This document shows, piece by piece, positions 17,322-25,457 of a stretch of 64,000 nucleotides of DNA. Numbering within the stretch: the first letter of the stretch is position 1; each line of letters starts with the position of its first letter. The notes beneath the pieces are model-generated. The model saw only the letters and a list, made by a program, of their open reading frames with translations, was not told the DNA's origin and searched no databases. The stretch is from positions 930,001-994,000 of the forward strand of contig NZ_JADWPE010000002.1 of assembly GCF_017308985.1 (NCBI RefSeq), written 5' to 3'. Source of the stretch: Lysobacter changpingensis (GTDB taxonomy: Bacteria > Pseudomonadota > Gammaproteobacteria > Xanthomonadales > Xanthomonadaceae). A program made the position numbers and the translations under genes.

Positions 17322-19441
17322 CGACATCACGCCCCCCTTCCCGGCTGCTGCTCGCGGCAGTGCTCTCCGGCGCGTTCGCGCTGGCGCCCGCGATGGGCGC
17401 GACGCCCGCCACGACGTTGAAGGCCGCGTACGCCGACGACTTCCGACTCGGCGTGGCCGTGAACGACGACATCGTGGCCGGTCGCGATGCCGCGTCGCAG
17501 GCGCTTACGGCGAAGCACTTCGACGCGATCACCGCCGAGAACGTGATGAAGGCGGAAGTGGTCAACCCGAAGCCCGGCGTCTACGACTTCGCCGCGGCGG
17601 ACGCGTTCGTCGATTTCGGCCGCAGGCACGGCATGTTCGTGATCGGCCATACGCTGGTGTGGCACAACCAGACACCCGACTGGTTCTTCGTCGACGCCGA
17701 CGGCCAGCCGAACACGCGCGAGGCGCAGATCGAGCGCATGCGCGCGTACATCGAGAAGGTGGCCGGACGCTACAAGGGTCGCGTGCACGCCTGGGACGTG
17801 GTGAACGAGGTCATCGACGAGGACGGCACCTACCGCGACACCGTGTGGGTGCGCGGCGTCGGCGATGGCGACGAACTCGTGAAGCACGCATTCCGCTTCG
17901 CGCATCGGTACGCGCCGGACGCGGAGCTGTACTACAACGATTTCAACACCTGGCGGCCGGAGAAGCGCGACGGCATCGTGCGCATGGTGAAGATGCTGCA
18001 GGCGCAGGGCATCCGCATCGACGGCATCGGCATGCAGGGTCATTGGGGCCTGAACTATCCGAGCCTCGCCGACATCGAGGCCGCGATCGACGCGTATGCC
18101 GCGCTCGGCCTGAAGGTGATGATCACCGAGCTCGACGTCGACGTGCTGCCGCTCACGCGCGAAGGCCAGGTGATCGGCAGCGTGATGGCGCACAAGCAGT
18201 TCCAGCTGCCGGAGTTCAAGCGCTATCTCGATCCGTATCGCGACGGTCTTCCCGCCGACGTGCAGCAGCGCCTCGCGGACCGCTACGCCGAGCTGTTCGC
18301 GCTGTTCCATCGCAAGCGCGACGTGATCGATCGCGTGAGCCTGTGGGGCGTGCACGATGGCATGTCGTGGAAGAACGATTACCCGGTGCCGGGTCGCATC
18401 AACTACCCGTTGCTGTTCGATCGCGCGCGACAGCCCAAGCCGGCGCTCGACGCGGTGCTGCGCGTGCCTCGCGGCCCTGCGGATTCCGCTGGCGAAACCA
18501 TCGGTCGCGTCACCGGGTTCGATCCGGCGTTCCATGCGCTGGTGCCGGAGGAGGCGCGCATCGAGAAGATCGCCGATGGCTTCACCTGGGCCGAAGGTCC
18601 GGCGTGGATCGCGGAGGGCGGCTACCTGCTGTTCAACGACGTGCCGGCGAACGCGATGCATCGCTGGTCGCCACGCGAGGGGGCATCGCCGTTCCTCAAG
18701 CCGTCCGGTTATGCCGGGCCCGACACGGCCGGCCTGCGCGAGGCCGGCGCGAACGGCCTGGAGGTCGAGCCGGGCGGCACCGTGCTGCTCGCCGATTCGG
18801 GCTCGCGACTGATCGCGCGCTTCGATCCGCGGAACAAGCGCCGGACGACGCTCGCGGCAACCTACGGCGGCAAGCGCTTCAACAGTCCGAACGACATCGC
18901 GCGACGCAGCGACGGCACGGTGTTCTTCACCGATCCGCCGTACGGTTTGAAGGGCATCGATGCCTCGCCCCTGAAGGAGCAGCCAGTCAATGGCGTGTAT
19001 CGCCTCGACCCCGACGGCTCGGTGCACCTCATCGAAGGCGGACTGAAGTTTCCCAACGGCATCGCGCTGTCGCCGGACGAACGCACGCTGTACGTCGCCA
19101 ACTCCGATCCCGAACACCCGGTGTGGATGGCGTACGAACTCGACGCGCGCGGCGAGGTGGATGGGCGCCGCGTGCTCGGCGATGCCTCCGACCTGATCGC
19201 CGCGGGCGCGTCCGGCGCGCCGGACGGGCTGACCGTGTCGCGCGACGGACACCTGTTCGCGAGCGCGCCCGGCGGGCTGCTGGTGATGGACGCGAACGGA
19301 AAGCGACTCGGCATGATCGCCACCGGCGCGCGCGTCTCGAACGCGACCTTCGGGAACGATGGCCGCACGCTGTACCTCACCTCGCACACGTTTCTCGCGC
19401 GCATTCGCGTGAATGCGATGGGTATCGGGTTCGACCGGTAG
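17318..19441 (+). CDS. GH10 xylanase fused to an SMP-30/gluconolactonase domain
   Basis: 707 residues in one uninterrupted frame, starting after CCAGGAGACTCC. A signal peptide (about 1-27) precedes a full GH10 domain (about 33-385) with acid/base Glu164 in DVVNEVID and nucleophile Glu271 in MITELDVD. After a short linker, residues about 405-705 form an SMP-30-like propeller. Its probable metal ligands are Glu426 in AEGPAW, Asn525 in SPNDIA, Asn580 in FPNGIA and Asp636 in APDGLT. Both halves therefore look active. The fusion could open a sugar lactone or act on an ester near the xylan chain, but the lactonase substrate is unknown. It is the last gene of the rightward operon. Confidence 0.9.
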   Translation: MTTSRPPSRLLLAAVLSGAFALAPAMGATPATTLKAAYADDFRLGVAVNDDIVAGRDAASQALTAKHFDAITAENVMKAEVVNPKPGVYDFAAADAFVDFGRRHGMFVIGHTLVWHNQTPDWFFVDADGQPNTREAQIERMRAYIEKVAGRYKGRVHAWDVVNEVIDEDGTYRDTVWVRGVGDGDELVKHAFRFAHRYAPDAELYYNDFNTWRPEKRDGIVRMVKMLQAQGIRIDGIGMQGHWGLNYPSLADIEAAIDAYAALGLKVMITELDVDVLPLTREGQVIGSVMAHKQFQLPEFKRYLDPYRDGLPADVQQRLADRYAELFALFHRKRDVIDRVSLWGVHDGMSWKNDYPVPGRINYPLLFDRARQPKPALDAVLRVPRGPADSAGETIGRVTGFDPAFHALVPEEARIEKIADGFTWAEGPAWIAEGGYLLFNDVPANAMHRWSPREGASPFLKPSGYAGPDTAGLREAGANGLEVEPGGTVLLADSGSRLIARFDPRNKRRTTLAATYGGKRFNSPNDIARRSDGTVFFTDPPYGLKGIDASPLKEQPVNGVYRLDPDGSVHLIEGGLKFPNGIALSPDERTLYVANSDPEHPVWMAYELDARGEVDGRRVLGDASDLIAAGASGAPDGLTVSRDGHLFASAPGGLLVMDANGKRLGMIATGARVSNATFGNDGRTLYLTSHTFLARIRVNAMGIGFDR

Positions 19442-19680
19442 CGTTCGCGGCGCCTGTTCATTCCGACGAGCGGTCGGTTGGCGTTGCGGAAAACCGACCC
19501 CGATCACAGCCCTTGCGCGGGCCTGTCGCGGCGTCCGCGTGTTGTCGGACGCCTTCACATTTTTCCTGCAATTGCGCGCGCAGGATCGGCCGACCGGTCG
19601 CCGCTCGTCCGTTCCGGTGCGATGCACCGCAACGTTCGGGGGCCCGGTTTTCCGACCTTCATTCATTCGGGGTGATGCCG

Positions 19681-20889
19681 ATGCGCAAGTTCGCTTCATG
19701 GGCCAAACGCGGCCTCTATGTCCTTTCGCCGCTTCCGCTGCTCGCCGCCATGACGGCGTCCGCGGCGGGACCGTCCGATCAGCTGCCGTCCGCGGTGCGC
19801 GCGGCGATGCAGCGCGATCTCGGGCTCGATTCGGCCCAGCTGGCGCAGTACCTGAAGATCGAACGGCTCGCCGAAGTACAGGGCAAGCCGCTCGCCGCCG
19901 CGCAGGGTCGCAACTACGCGGGCAGCTGGATCGAACGCGCGGCGAACGGGCAGTTCAAGGTGGTCGTGGCGACCACGTCGCTGCGCGCGCAGAAGGGCCC
20001 GGCCGACGTGGAGATCCGCAATGCCCGCCACAGCCTGGCCGTGCTCGACACGTCCAAGGCGCAGCTCGATGCCGCGCTCTCCCGCGGCAAGGCGCCCGCG
20101 GGCGTGTACGGCTGGTACGTCGACCTGCCTGGCAACAGCGTCGTGGTGAGCGTCGGCAAGGGCCATGAGCAGGCCGGCATCGACTTCATCGCCGCCAGCG
20201 GCATCGACAGCCGTACCGTCCGCCTGGAAACCGCCGAGGAGCAGCCGAGCCTGCGCGTCGCGCTGGAAGGCGGCCTGGGTTACCTGCGCAATCCGGGCGA
20301 CGGCTATCTGTACGCGTGCTCGATCGGCTTCCCGGTCACGCAGGGCGGCTTCGTCACCGCCGGCCACTGCGGCGATGCGGGCGAAGCGACGTACTTCGAA
20401 CCCTCGCAGTGGACGCTGGGCCCGAAGATCGGCTCGTTCGTCGCCTCCAGCTTCCCCGCGCCGGGCCAGACCGGCAACGACTTCGCGTGGGTGAAGGTGG
20501 ATGCCGGCCACACGCTGACGCCGGAAGTGTCCGGCTACGGCAGCGGCGACGTGGTCGTGCGCGGCAGCACCGAAGCCGCCGTGGGCGCGGCGATCTGCCG
20601 TTCGGGCCGCACCACCGGCTGGCGCTGCGGCACGATCGAAGCGAAGAACCAGACGGTCAACTACAGCACGGGCGAGACGATCCTCAACCTCACGCGCACC
20701 ACCGCGTGCTCGGAAGGCGGCGACTCGGGCGGCTCGTTCATCACCGGCCCGGGCCAGGCGCAGGGCGTGCTGTCGGGCGGCAGCGGCAGCTGCAAGGGCA
20801 AGCAGCCGAACAACCGCACGCGCAGCTTCTACCAGCCGCTGCTTCCGATCCTGCAGAACTACAACCTGACGCTGCTGACCGGCGCCTGA
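19681..20889 (+). CDS. alpha-lytic-protease-like serine endopeptidase (prepro form)
   Basis: 402 residues: signal peptide about 1-29, a pro-region to about residue 188 with the foldase-type Y-G-W-Y-V-D-L segment, then a mature chymotrypsin-fold domain. The triad is His229 in VTAGHCG, Asp267 in NDFAWV and Ser349 in GGDSGGS. The stretch VRGSTEAAVGAAICRSGRTTG closely resembles alpha-lytic protease of Lysobacter enzymogenes. The enzyme would be secreted, self-processed with help from its pro-region, and degrade protein or peptidoglycan peptides of prey. ATG 19681 has GGGGTG six bases upstream; an ATG two codons earlier is possible. No promoter could be assigned in 19442-19680. Confidence 0.94.
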   Translation: MRKFASWAKRGLYVLSPLPLLAAMTASAAGPSDQLPSAVRAAMQRDLGLDSAQLAQYLKIERLAEVQGKPLAAAQGRNYAGSWIERAANGQFKVVVATTSLRAQKGPADVEIRNARHSLAVLDTSKAQLDAALSRGKAPAGVYGWYVDLPGNSVVVSVGKGHEQAGIDFIAASGIDSRTVRLETAEEQPSLRVALEGGLGYLRNPGDGYLYACSIGFPVTQGGFVTAGHCGDAGEATYFEPSQWTLGPKIGSFVASSFPAPGQTGNDFAWVKVDAGHTLTPEVSGYGSGDVVVRGSTEAAVGAAICRSGRTTGWRCGTIEAKNQTVNYSTGETILNLTRTTACSEGGDSGGSFITGPGQAQGVLSGGSGSCKGKQPNNRTRSFYQPLLPILQNYNLTLLTGA

Positions 20890-20914
20890 TCCTTAACCCG
20901 CTACCTCACCGACT

Positions 20915-20940
20915 CCCTCCCCTGCACGTGCAGGGGAGGG
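20915..20940. terminator. 26-bp palindrome between convergent genes
   Basis: The perfect palindrome reads ccctcccctgcac then its complement, centred at 20927/20928. It lies 26 bases after the protease stop and 44 bases before the uxuB stop, so it separates two convergent genes. It belongs to the CCCTCCCC dispersed hairpin family. No T-run follows, so any terminator role would rely on the hairpin or on Rho. Confidence 0.5.
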
Positions 20941-20983
20941 TTGGGAAGGGTGAAGTGCAAGCCCGTAACGCCCGCCCCCCCGC

Positions 20984-22444
20984 TCACATCTCCGACAAAG
21001 CCCGCGCAACCGCCTCCGACGACGCATCTCCCAACGCGACATACGCCACACGCAGCGCCCCGACGAACCGCGCATCGGCAGACAGCGGCGCGAACACCGC
21101 ATCGAGCCGCAGGAACGCATCCACGTCCGCCGCCGAGCCATCGCACTGCCGCCCAACCGCAGCAAGCGCATCGGCCATCGGATCCACGATCGCCACGCCC
21201 GCCTTCGCCTGCCGCCGCACGTAACGCAGCCAGCCTGCCACCGGCACGCAGAGCGGATCGATCGAACGCCCTGCCGCCAGCGCATCGGCGATCGTGCCCA
21301 GCAGTCGCACCGGAATCTTCTGCGAGCCGTCCCACGCAATCTGCGAAAGCCGGTGCTGGATCGCCGGATTGCGGAAGCGTTCGAGGATCGCATCGATGTA
21401 ATGCGCCGCATCGAACCCGCGCGGCGCGGCGACGTTCGGCGCGATCGCCTCGCGCATCAGCCGTTCGACGAAACCCGCGAGCACCGGCGTCGCCATCGCC
21501 TGCGCGACCGTTTCGATCTCCATCAGCGAGCCCAGGTACGCCAGCGCCGAATGCGGCGCGTTGAGCAGGCGCAGCTTCGCGCGGTCGTAGCCGGCGATGT
21601 CGTCGCTCATCGTGACGCCGGCGCGTTCCAGCGGCGGGCGCCCGTTGCAGAACGCGTCCTCGACCACCCACTGCGTGTACGCCTCGCGCTGCACGGGCCA
21701 CGCGTCGATGCAGCCCAGTTCGCCCGCCACGCGATCGCGCAGCGCGTCGTCGGTGGCGGGCGTGATGCTGTCGACCATTGAACGCGGGAACGTGGCGTTC
21801 TCGGCGATCCAGCACGCGAGGTCGTGGTCGATGCGATCGGCGAACGCCACCACCGCGCGACGCAGCTTGCCGCCGTTGTCGGGCAGGTTGTCGCAGCTGA
21901 GCACGGTGAACGGCGGCAGCCGCTGCGCCTTTCGACGACGCAGGCCTTCGACGAGGTGGCCGATGGCGCTGACGGGCGTTCTGGGGTTCTCCAGGTCGCG
22001 CACGATGTCCGGATGCGCGAAGTCGAGTTCGTCCGCGGCGAGGCAATAGCCCTTCTCGGTGATCGTCAGCGTGACCAGGCGGACGTCGGGGTCGGCGAGT
22101 CGTGCGAGCACGCGCCCGCCCTCCTCGCGCGCGGCGAGCACTTCACGCAGCGCGCCGATGACGCGCAGGCGCGGCCGTTCGCCGAGCAGCGCGAGCGTGT
22201 ACAGCCCGTCCTGCGGCGCGAGCGCGTCGCGCACCTCGACGCTGTTGAGCGACACGCCGCAGATGGCCCAGGCAGGATCGTGCGCGAGCACATCGTCGAC
22301 GTACACCGCCTGGTGCGCGCGATGAAACGCGCCGACGCCGAGGTGGACGATGCCGATCCTCGTGGCGGCGCGGTCGTAGTCCGGGCGCTGGATGTCGGGG
22401 GGAAGCGTGGCGAGCGTGGTGGCGTCGAGTCGGCGGTCGGTCAT
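20984..22444 (-). CDS. uxuB: fructuronate reductase (mannitol dehydrogenase family)
   Basis: 486 residues of the polyol-specific long-chain dehydrogenase family. The N-terminal Rossmann motif is GIVHLGVGAFHRAHQAVY, followed by TITEKGYCL, LSCDNLPDNG, VDSITPATDD, the catalytic Lys region DRAKLRLLNAPHSALAYLG and a helical C-terminal domain. UxuB reduces fructuronate to mannonate with NADH, between UxaC and ManD. It is the last gene of the leftward GH67 operon and is separated from GH3 by 190 bases containing a repeat. ATG 22444 has little Shine-Dalgarno sequence. Other mannitol dehydrogenase family members are possible but context favours UxuB. Confidence 0.92.
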   Translation of the reverse strand: MTDRRLDATTLATLPPDIQRPDYDRAATRIGIVHLGVGAFHRAHQAVYVDDVLAHDPAWAICGVSLNSVEVRDALAPQDGLYTLALLGERPRLRVIGALREVLAAREEGGRVLARLADPDVRLVTLTITEKGYCLAADELDFAHPDIVRDLENPRTPVSAIGHLVEGLRRRKAQRLPPFTVLSCDNLPDNGGKLRRAVVAFADRIDHDLACWIAENATFPRSMVDSITPATDDALRDRVAGELGCIDAWPVQREAYTQWVVEDAFCNGRPPLERAGVTMSDDIAGYDRAKLRLLNAPHSALAYLGSLMEIETVAQAMATPVLAGFVERLMREAIAPNVAAPRGFDAAHYIDAILERFRNPAIQHRLSQIAWDGSQKIPVRLLGTIADALAAGRSIDPLCVPVAGWLRYVRRQAKAGVAIVDPMADALAAVGRQCDGSAADVDAFLRLDAVFAPLSADARFVGALRVAYVALGDASSEAVARALSEM

Positions 22445-22517
22445 GTCGTACTGCTGTGTTCGCGTTGGGTCGGCGTGATGGATCGTCGTGACGTGTCGCC
22501 GTGATGCGATGGGAACC

Positions 22518-22620
22518 GTCATCCCCGCGAAGGCGGGGATCCAGCTGGTCGTCGCGACGCGTCTTCCGAAGAGAGTGACGCGGCTGGCAGTTGGGTTCCC
22601 GCCTTCCCGGGAACGACAGC
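22518..22620. repeat. paired GTCATCCCC/GGGAACGAC dispersed repeat
   Basis: A hairpin gtcatccccgcgaaggcggg (from 22518) and a second hairpin gggttcccgccttcccggga (from 22593) flank about 50 bases, the standard paired layout of this family. It lies between the GH3 and uxuB genes of one leftward operon and may modulate the expression or stability of the downstream uxuB message. Confidence 0.75.
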
Positions 22621-22634
22621 TCAGGGAGTTTGTG

Positions 22635-25448
22635 TTATCTGGTGACGGTCAAGGTTTTCCTTACGCGCACATCCGCACTCGACGCGCCGATCTGCACTTC
22701 ATACGCGCCCGGATCCACCGCATACGCATCGCGCGCTTCATCCCACGTCCGCAGATCGTTCGCAGGCGTGATCGTGAAACTCACCTCGCGCGATTCGCCC
22801 GGCTGCAGGTGCACGCGCTGGAAGCCGCGCAGGTCCTTGCGCGCGCGCTCGCGCTTCGGATCGAGCAGATGCAGGTACAGCTGGACCACCTCGTCGCCCG
22901 CGCGCTTGCCGGTGTTCTTCACCTGCACGGTCGCGGTCACCGGTTGCGATGGCGACGCGCTCGCGCGGTCGAGCTTCAGGCCCGAGTACGCGAACGTGGT
23001 GTACGACAGTCCATGGCCGAACGGATACAGCGGCTCGCCTTCGAAGTAGCGGTACGTGCGGTTGCGCATCGCATAGTCGTCGAATGCGGGCAGCTTCTCG
23101 TCGGCCTTGTAGAAGGTGACGGGCAGGCGGCCGGCGGGATTCGCATCGCCGAACAGCACATCAGCCACGGCGTTGCCGCCGCGCTGGCCCGGATACCACG
23201 CCATCACGATCGCGGGCAGGTTCTGCTTCGCCCAGTCCACCGCGATCGCCGAGCCCGCGGTCAACACCATCACCACCGGCTTGCCCGTGGCGTGCAGCGC
23301 TTCGAGCAGCTTGCGCTGCGTTTCGGGCAGGCGGATATCGGTGCGGTCGCCGCCGGCGAAGCCGGGATAGTTGACCGTCATCTCCTCGCCTTCGACGTCA
23401 CCGGTGAGTCCGCCGACAAAGACGACGACGTCCGAATCGCGCGCGGCCTGCACCGCTTCCTCGAACGGCGGCTTCGCGCCCGGCATGCGCCACGCGAGGC
23501 GTACGCCGGCATCGCGTTCGCGCTCGTAGTACCCGAGGCGGATGTTGTATGCACGACCCGCTTCCAGTTCGACGTCCGCATGCTCGGCATGCAGGCGATC
23601 ACTGTTCTGCCAGTGGTCGATCACCAGCTTGTCGTCGAGGTACAACCGGACGCCGTCGTTGCCGGCGGCTTCGATCTGGTAGGTGCCACTCACCGGCGGC
23701 AGCAGCTGGCCGCTCCAGCGGATGCTGAAATCGTCAGCCGGAACGTCCTGGCCGCCCTGCGCTTCGCCACGTGCCATCAGGTTGTCGGTCGGCGAGCCGC
23801 GATCCCAGCGGAAGCCGATCTGCGGATCCACGCGCACCAGGGTCGGCTTGCCCTCGAGCTCGCGATTGCGGAAGTACTCGCCGCGCAGGCCGCGTTCGGT
23901 CGAACCGGCTTCGGGGCGCAGGTACTGCGGTTCGATCAGCGGATTGGCCGCGGGATCGTCGCGGCCTTCCACCAGATCGACGCCGCGCGCATGCACGATC
24001 GTCGCGTTCGGCGCGGCTTCGCGGATGCCCTGCAGGATGGTCACCGGCGCCTTCGGCGTGCCGTAGTAGTTGCCGAGCAATGCCATCGTGTCGTCCGCGG
24101 TGGGGCCGACGACAGCGATGCGTTTCACGTCGCGCGACAACGGCAGCACGCCGTCGTTCTTCAGCAGCACGATCGATTCCTGCGCGACCTTGCGCGAGAG
24201 CGCGTCGTGCTCGGGCGACTGGTTCACCGAGTACGGAATGCCCGCCCAGCGCACCTGCGAAGGCGGATCGAACATGCCCAGCCGCATGCGCGCGGTGTAG
24301 AGCTTCGTGAGCGCGGCATCGACCTCGGCCTCGGGAATCAGGCCCTTGCGGACCGCCACCGGCAGCGACGGCAGGTACGTGTCGCCGCAGTCGAGCTGCG
24401 TGCCGTTCTTCACCGCGAGCGCCGCGGCTTCTTCCGGCGTCGCCACGATCTTGTGATTCTTCCAGATGTCGACGATCGCCCAGCAATCCGACACGACGTA
24501 ACCCTTGAAGCCCCACTCGCCGCGCAGGATGTCCTGCAGCAGGAACTTGCTGGCGCTCGCCGATTCGCCGTAGACGCGGTTGTACGCGCCCATTACGGCA
24601 TCCACGTCGCCTTCCTTCACCAGCGCTTCGAATGCGGGCAGGTAGGTCTCGCGAAGGTCGCGTTCCGTGGGCTTCGCATCGAAGGTATGGCGGTCGGCTT
24701 CCGGACCGCTGTGCACGGCGAAATGCTTGGCCGTCGCGTCGAGCTTGCGGTACTTCGGGTCGTCGCCCTGCAGGCCCTTCACGAACGTCACGCCCATGCG
24801 CGCGGTGAGGTACGGATCCTCGCCGTAGGTCTCCTGCCCGCGGCCCCAGCGCGGGTCGCGGAAGATGTTGATGTTCGGCGACCAGAACGTGAGGCCCTGG
24901 TAACGCCCGCGCTGGCCCTGGCGCGCGAACTCGTGGTGCTTGGCGCGCGCTTCGTCGCTGATGGCCTCGCTGATCTGCGCCATCAGCGGCACGTCGAACG
25001 TCGCCGCCATGCCGATGGCCTGCGGGAACACCGTCGCCCCGCCCGCGCGCGCGACGCCGTGCAGCGCTTCGTTCCACCAGTCGTACGCGGGCACGCCGAG
25101 ACGGTCGATCGCCGGTGCGGCGTTCTGCATCTGCGCCGCCTTTTCGTCCAGCGTCATGCGCGAGACGAGGTCGGCGGCGCGCTGTTCGAAGCTGCGGCTG
25201 GTGTCGAGCCAGGGGCGGTCGGTGGTGTCTTGCGACCGCGGATCGGCAGCGAAGGCGTTGCAGACCATGCAGCACGCCAGGGCACCGGCCAGCGTTGCAG
25301 CGCTCCAGTGAGATCGGCCCTTCGCGTCGTCATCCCCGCGAAGGCGAGGATCCAGGGACGTTGCCTTCGACGTGGATGCATCCATCGAATCCCGCCTGCG
25401 CCGGAATGACGGGACTGCCTGCATAGCCGCAAGTTCGGACCGCTTCAT
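22635..25448 (-). CDS. GH3 beta-xylosidase/beta-glucosidase with PA14 domain
   Basis: 937 residues. The ATG at 25448 has AGGAGAGGG just upstream. A GH3 barrel (about 80-380) contains the nucleophile Asp321 in YVVSDCWAI and KHFAVHSGPE; the second GH3 domain is split by a PA14 sugar-binding insert (about 485-625) beginning GLRGEYFRN. A fibronectin-like C-terminus holds LHPGESREVSFTI-type sequence. It would release terminal xylose or glucose in the periplasm. Residues about 12-41 before the signal peptide are translated from a dispersed palindromic repeat, so the leader is abnormally long; without them the start reads as an ordinary signal peptide ending VCNAFAAD. Confidence 0.92.
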   Translation of the reverse strand: MKRSELAAMQAVPSFRRRRDSMDASTSKATSLDPRLRGDDDAKGRSHWSAATLAGALACCMVCNAFAADPRSQDTTDRPWLDTSRSFEQRAADLVSRMTLDEKAAQMQNAAPAIDRLGVPAYDWWNEALHGVARAGGATVFPQAIGMAATFDVPLMAQISEAISDEARAKHHEFARQGQRGRYQGLTFWSPNINIFRDPRWGRGQETYGEDPYLTARMGVTFVKGLQGDDPKYRKLDATAKHFAVHSGPEADRHTFDAKPTERDLRETYLPAFEALVKEGDVDAVMGAYNRVYGESASASKFLLQDILRGEWGFKGYVVSDCWAIVDIWKNHKIVATPEEAAALAVKNGTQLDCGDTYLPSLPVAVRKGLIPEAEVDAALTKLYTARMRLGMFDPPSQVRWAGIPYSVNQSPEHDALSRKVAQESIVLLKNDGVLPLSRDVKRIAVVGPTADDTMALLGNYYGTPKAPVTILQGIREAAPNATIVHARGVDLVEGRDDPAANPLIEPQYLRPEAGSTERGLRGEYFRNRELEGKPTLVRVDPQIGFRWDRGSPTDNLMARGEAQGGQDVPADDFSIRWSGQLLPPVSGTYQIEAAGNDGVRLYLDDKLVIDHWQNSDRLHAEHADVELEAGRAYNIRLGYYERERDAGVRLAWRMPGAKPPFEEAVQAARDSDVVVFVGGLTGDVEGEEMTVNYPGFAGGDRTDIRLPETQRKLLEALHATGKPVVMVLTAGSAIAVDWAKQNLPAIVMAWYPGQRGGNAVADVLFGDANPAGRLPVTFYKADEKLPAFDDYAMRNRTYRYFEGEPLYPFGHGLSYTTFAYSGLKLDRASASPSQPVTATVQVKNTGKRAGDEVVQLYLHLLDPKRERARKDLRGFQRVHLQPGESREVSFTITPANDLRTWDEARDAYAVDPGAYEVQIGASSADVRVRKTLTVTR
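25329..25410. repeat. paired palindromic repeat inside the GH3 signal-peptide region
   Basis: One hairpin, gtcatccccgcgaaggcgag, starts at 25329 and its partner, atcccgcctgcgccgga, ends in atgac at 25410. The pair lies wholly within the GH3 coding sequence and keeps its frame. Translated leftward it yields the family's typical peptides such as DPRLRGDD. Confidence 0.85.
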
Positions 25449-25457
25449 CGCCCTCTC

